The notes beneath the pieces are model-generated. The model searched no databases. It had not been told where the DNA came from and saw nothing but the letters and a program-made list of their open reading frames with translations. The position numbers were made by a program, and so were the translations under genes. Shown in pieces: positions 61,491-64,000 of a stretch of 64,000 bases of DNA; position 1 is the stretch's first letter; every line of letters starts with the position of its first letter. Source of the DNA: Odontesthes bonariensis (Eukaryota > Chordata > Actinopteri > Atheriniformes > Atherinopsidae); NCBI RefSeq assembly GCF_027942865.1, contig NC_134509.1:26408697-26472696 (forward strand), in the 5' to 3' direction.

Positions 61491-64000
61491 GGCTGCAACT
61501 TTGGTGGTTACAGAAGCTAAACCTTTGGTGTGGGAAAATTCAGCAAAGCCATGAAGGAAGACTTGACCTCATGGAAGTTCTGTCAAAACATCTAAGGACT
61601 CTGAGAGGGACAGCAGGGCTTGTCCAAAATTGCACTTGATCTGGGTGGAAAATTGCTGACCAAAATGGGGACAACTTCCAGCAGTGGAAAGAACATTTTG
61701 AAGATTTTGCACGTTCAGAATTATCAATTTGTTAGTGAACAAAATGAGAGTGTAAAATGTGGTTGACATCGTGACAATGTCTATTTAAAAGAAAGCCATG
61801 ATGTCTATTATTTGGTGCCTAAACCTGGCCAAACAGCTAGTGAAAGAAGCTGTAACTAGTGACTAAACATAAAAGAGAAGTTTAAAACAAAAGTGTAGAC
61901 AGGAAATGAACTGAGGCCTCTTGGGTGACAGCTACGTAACTCCTCCACACTCCATATACGGACTTGTGCTAGGTATGACATGACAGTTGGATGAAAAAGA
62001 CTATTGTGCTCTATTTTCATGTCCACTTGTGCTTCAATACTAACAACACAGTGACAACAAGAATGGTCAAACCTTTGCTTTACATAAATGGAGGAAATAA
62101 GTGAAGCAGGTTTAAAACATCTGCACTATCAGTTCAAATCAGAAGTGAGAGACTTGTGGTTTTCCCCTTTTTTCATGTTTACCCTCTCAGTCCTTGATTT
62201 TTTTTTATATCTGCCTCTTTAAATAGCTTTTTTTAAATAATGTACTATAACTATAGTACTATAGAGTCCTATTTTTAAATTCTTGTCAGATACTCAGAGA
62301 AAACATTCAGAAGCTAAAGTGATTCAAATTTCTAATTATGGATAGTAAAATGTTTGAATCTGGGAAAGGTAAATACCCTTGACTCAACTAGACTTTTCTT
62401 GTTGGTCCATCTGTAATTAATGCACATTACAATAAGCCTTTTGTCATAACATATCATGATCATTATAGTATTTTTTCAGGCAGAGAATTTCAAGCACCCA
62501 CATGTTTCTGTTCAGCTGTTGCAGTTTTCAGTAGCTCAAGAACAATGACAGTTTTTACTTACTGCTTCTAACTATTACTTTATAGTTATAAATGTGCAGT
62601 CTTGTTCTGCTGCCCCGTGGCTGTTGTCAATCAGAAGCATCACCTTCGGCCCAGACTGGCTTCCTTGGAAACTCTTGGCCTATTTCTGTTTGTCTAGGGT
62701 TTTTCCAGCCTGAGGTGGCTATTTTGGTCAGATAAATACAATGTTGTTTTGAGAGCAGGGGCTGAGTAGCGAGGTGCAGATGAGATCACCTCTCAAGGCT
62801 CCTGAGCAGCAAAACAAGAGGCAGCAAGACAAGACAAGAGCTGCCGTGAACCAAGGTGGAAAATAAAGGCTTGAGAAATTATTGACATCCCCTCCTGGCT
62901 TAAGGCTGGCCTGAGGCAAAGAATCAGGAGAGAACCTGTCCCACGGTCTCTTGGAAACAGAAAGACAATTGGAAAAAATACTGAAAGAAAATGGCTGAGA
63001 AATGTTTGCGATCATAGGACTCCTCTGTTTTGTGAGAACGAAGAGAAGGAAATGTGTTTGAAAGGTGTATATGTGAGGGCCTTCACCACAGAACAGACCA
63101 GACACGTCTGTATTTTGTTATATGATTAGTTCTGTTTGAATGCGGCTCTCAGGCCATGGGAAAATGAAGCTCATGACTTCTGAGGGTTTTTTCCTCTCGG
63201 AAAGGGGGGAACAAACTGTAGTCAACTTCATATTTGCATGGCAGGAATGTTTCTTGCTGCCTCACAGTCTCTTTGTTTGTCTATGTTTTGACAATGGTCA
63301 TGACTTGTGCCGCTGTTATCTTCTTATCAGAGACAATGGGTGAGTGTGTGGTGGGGTGTGTGCTGCCGTGGGCACTCATGATTGTGCGTGTGTGGAAAAG
63401 AGTTTATTGCTGTGCGGTTGTCTGCGGTTCCAGCCAGGTGTAGAGGTAGACAGATGGGTCTTTGGCTCTCCTGCTAGGTTAACGCCTGCATGGACTCAGA
63501 CATCAGCAGCTGAACACAAAATGCAGTATGTGGACTGTTGGAAAGTAACTATGTATATTTACTGATACTCTGGGTTCAGTTTCAAGTCAGTTATAGTTTT
63601 ATTGTAATTAAAGTACTGCAAGACATTATATTGCAACCCCTCATATGTATCTTGTGAACTCTTGAAGGAATACTCTTTTAGGTGTGAGCACTGTTACAGC
63701 AGGAGTTTATTTTTTTGTCAATTTTAACCTAGCCTAGTTATTAACAAGGTGTACCTTACCTCCCACTGTCAGCTCAGATAGGCTTCAGCTGTTACCCTCT
63801 AAAAGATGAGCGAATGTAGCTAATGGAATGCTACCCTGAGTGTAATATTTCTCTCTGGTTCCAGCAAAGCTAATTGCCTAATTGGTTGATGCCCTACTTC
63901 TATGCTACTTCTGTTGCAAACAAAAACTTGGAATTTCCATTTCTTGAAACATAAAAATCAAAGGAAATCACCATTTCTATCCCAACGTTTTGGCCATTTT
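61491..64000. other. gene-free stretch to the window end
   Basis: AT-rich sequence. ORFs at 62728-63105 and 63140-63565 have no recognised domain, and I see no conserved exon or bounded repeat. Confidence 0.45.

Overview
The window looks like nuclear DNA from a ray-finned fish, probably a percomorph teleost. It has large introns with GT-AG junctions, vertebrate orthologues, AT-rich gene-poor stretches and repeat families typical of teleosts. Nothing bacterial or viral is present. Three protein-coding genes can be built exon by exon.

(1) A wiz-type C2H2 zinc-finger gene lies on the minus strand. Eight coding exons between 25327 and 17193 sum to 2331 nt, an intact 776-codon frame plus stop. 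(2) prdx2, a typical 2-Cys peroxiredoxin, lies on the plus strand. Five coding exons from 28246 to 31393 give 197 aa. (3) junb, an AP-1 bZIP factor, is a single-exon gene on the minus strand (33992 to 32997, 331 aa). wiz and prdx2 are head to head about 1.3 kb apart. prdx2 and junb are tail to tail about 1.6 kb apart, the arrangement I recall for JUNB/PRDX2 in mammals.

Layout: 1-3.7 kb holds a compact LTR retroelement whose only ORF is a 665-codon tandem-repeat protein. 3.7-16.1 kb is repeat-rich non-coding DNA ending in a decayed non-LTR retrotransposon. 16.5-25.9 kb is wiz, with nested transposons in its last intron and a Harbinger-type MITE in another. 27.2-34.4 kb is prdx2 plus junb with its promoter and upstream ORFs. 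34.4-64 kb is a gene desert with several well-bounded transposons (a hAT element, a solo LTR, two TTAA-flanked elements) and a decayed LINE.

The three genes are not an operon and have separate jobs: chromatin silencing, peroxide reduction and immediate-early transcription. The most unusual material is in the mobile elements. These include the repeat-protein LTR element with mosaic LTRs, a related solo LTR elsewhere in the window, a palindromic element whose central loop is inverted between two copies, and four-layer nesting inside a wiz intron. All calls rest on reading the sequence and on recalled family features; no database search was run.
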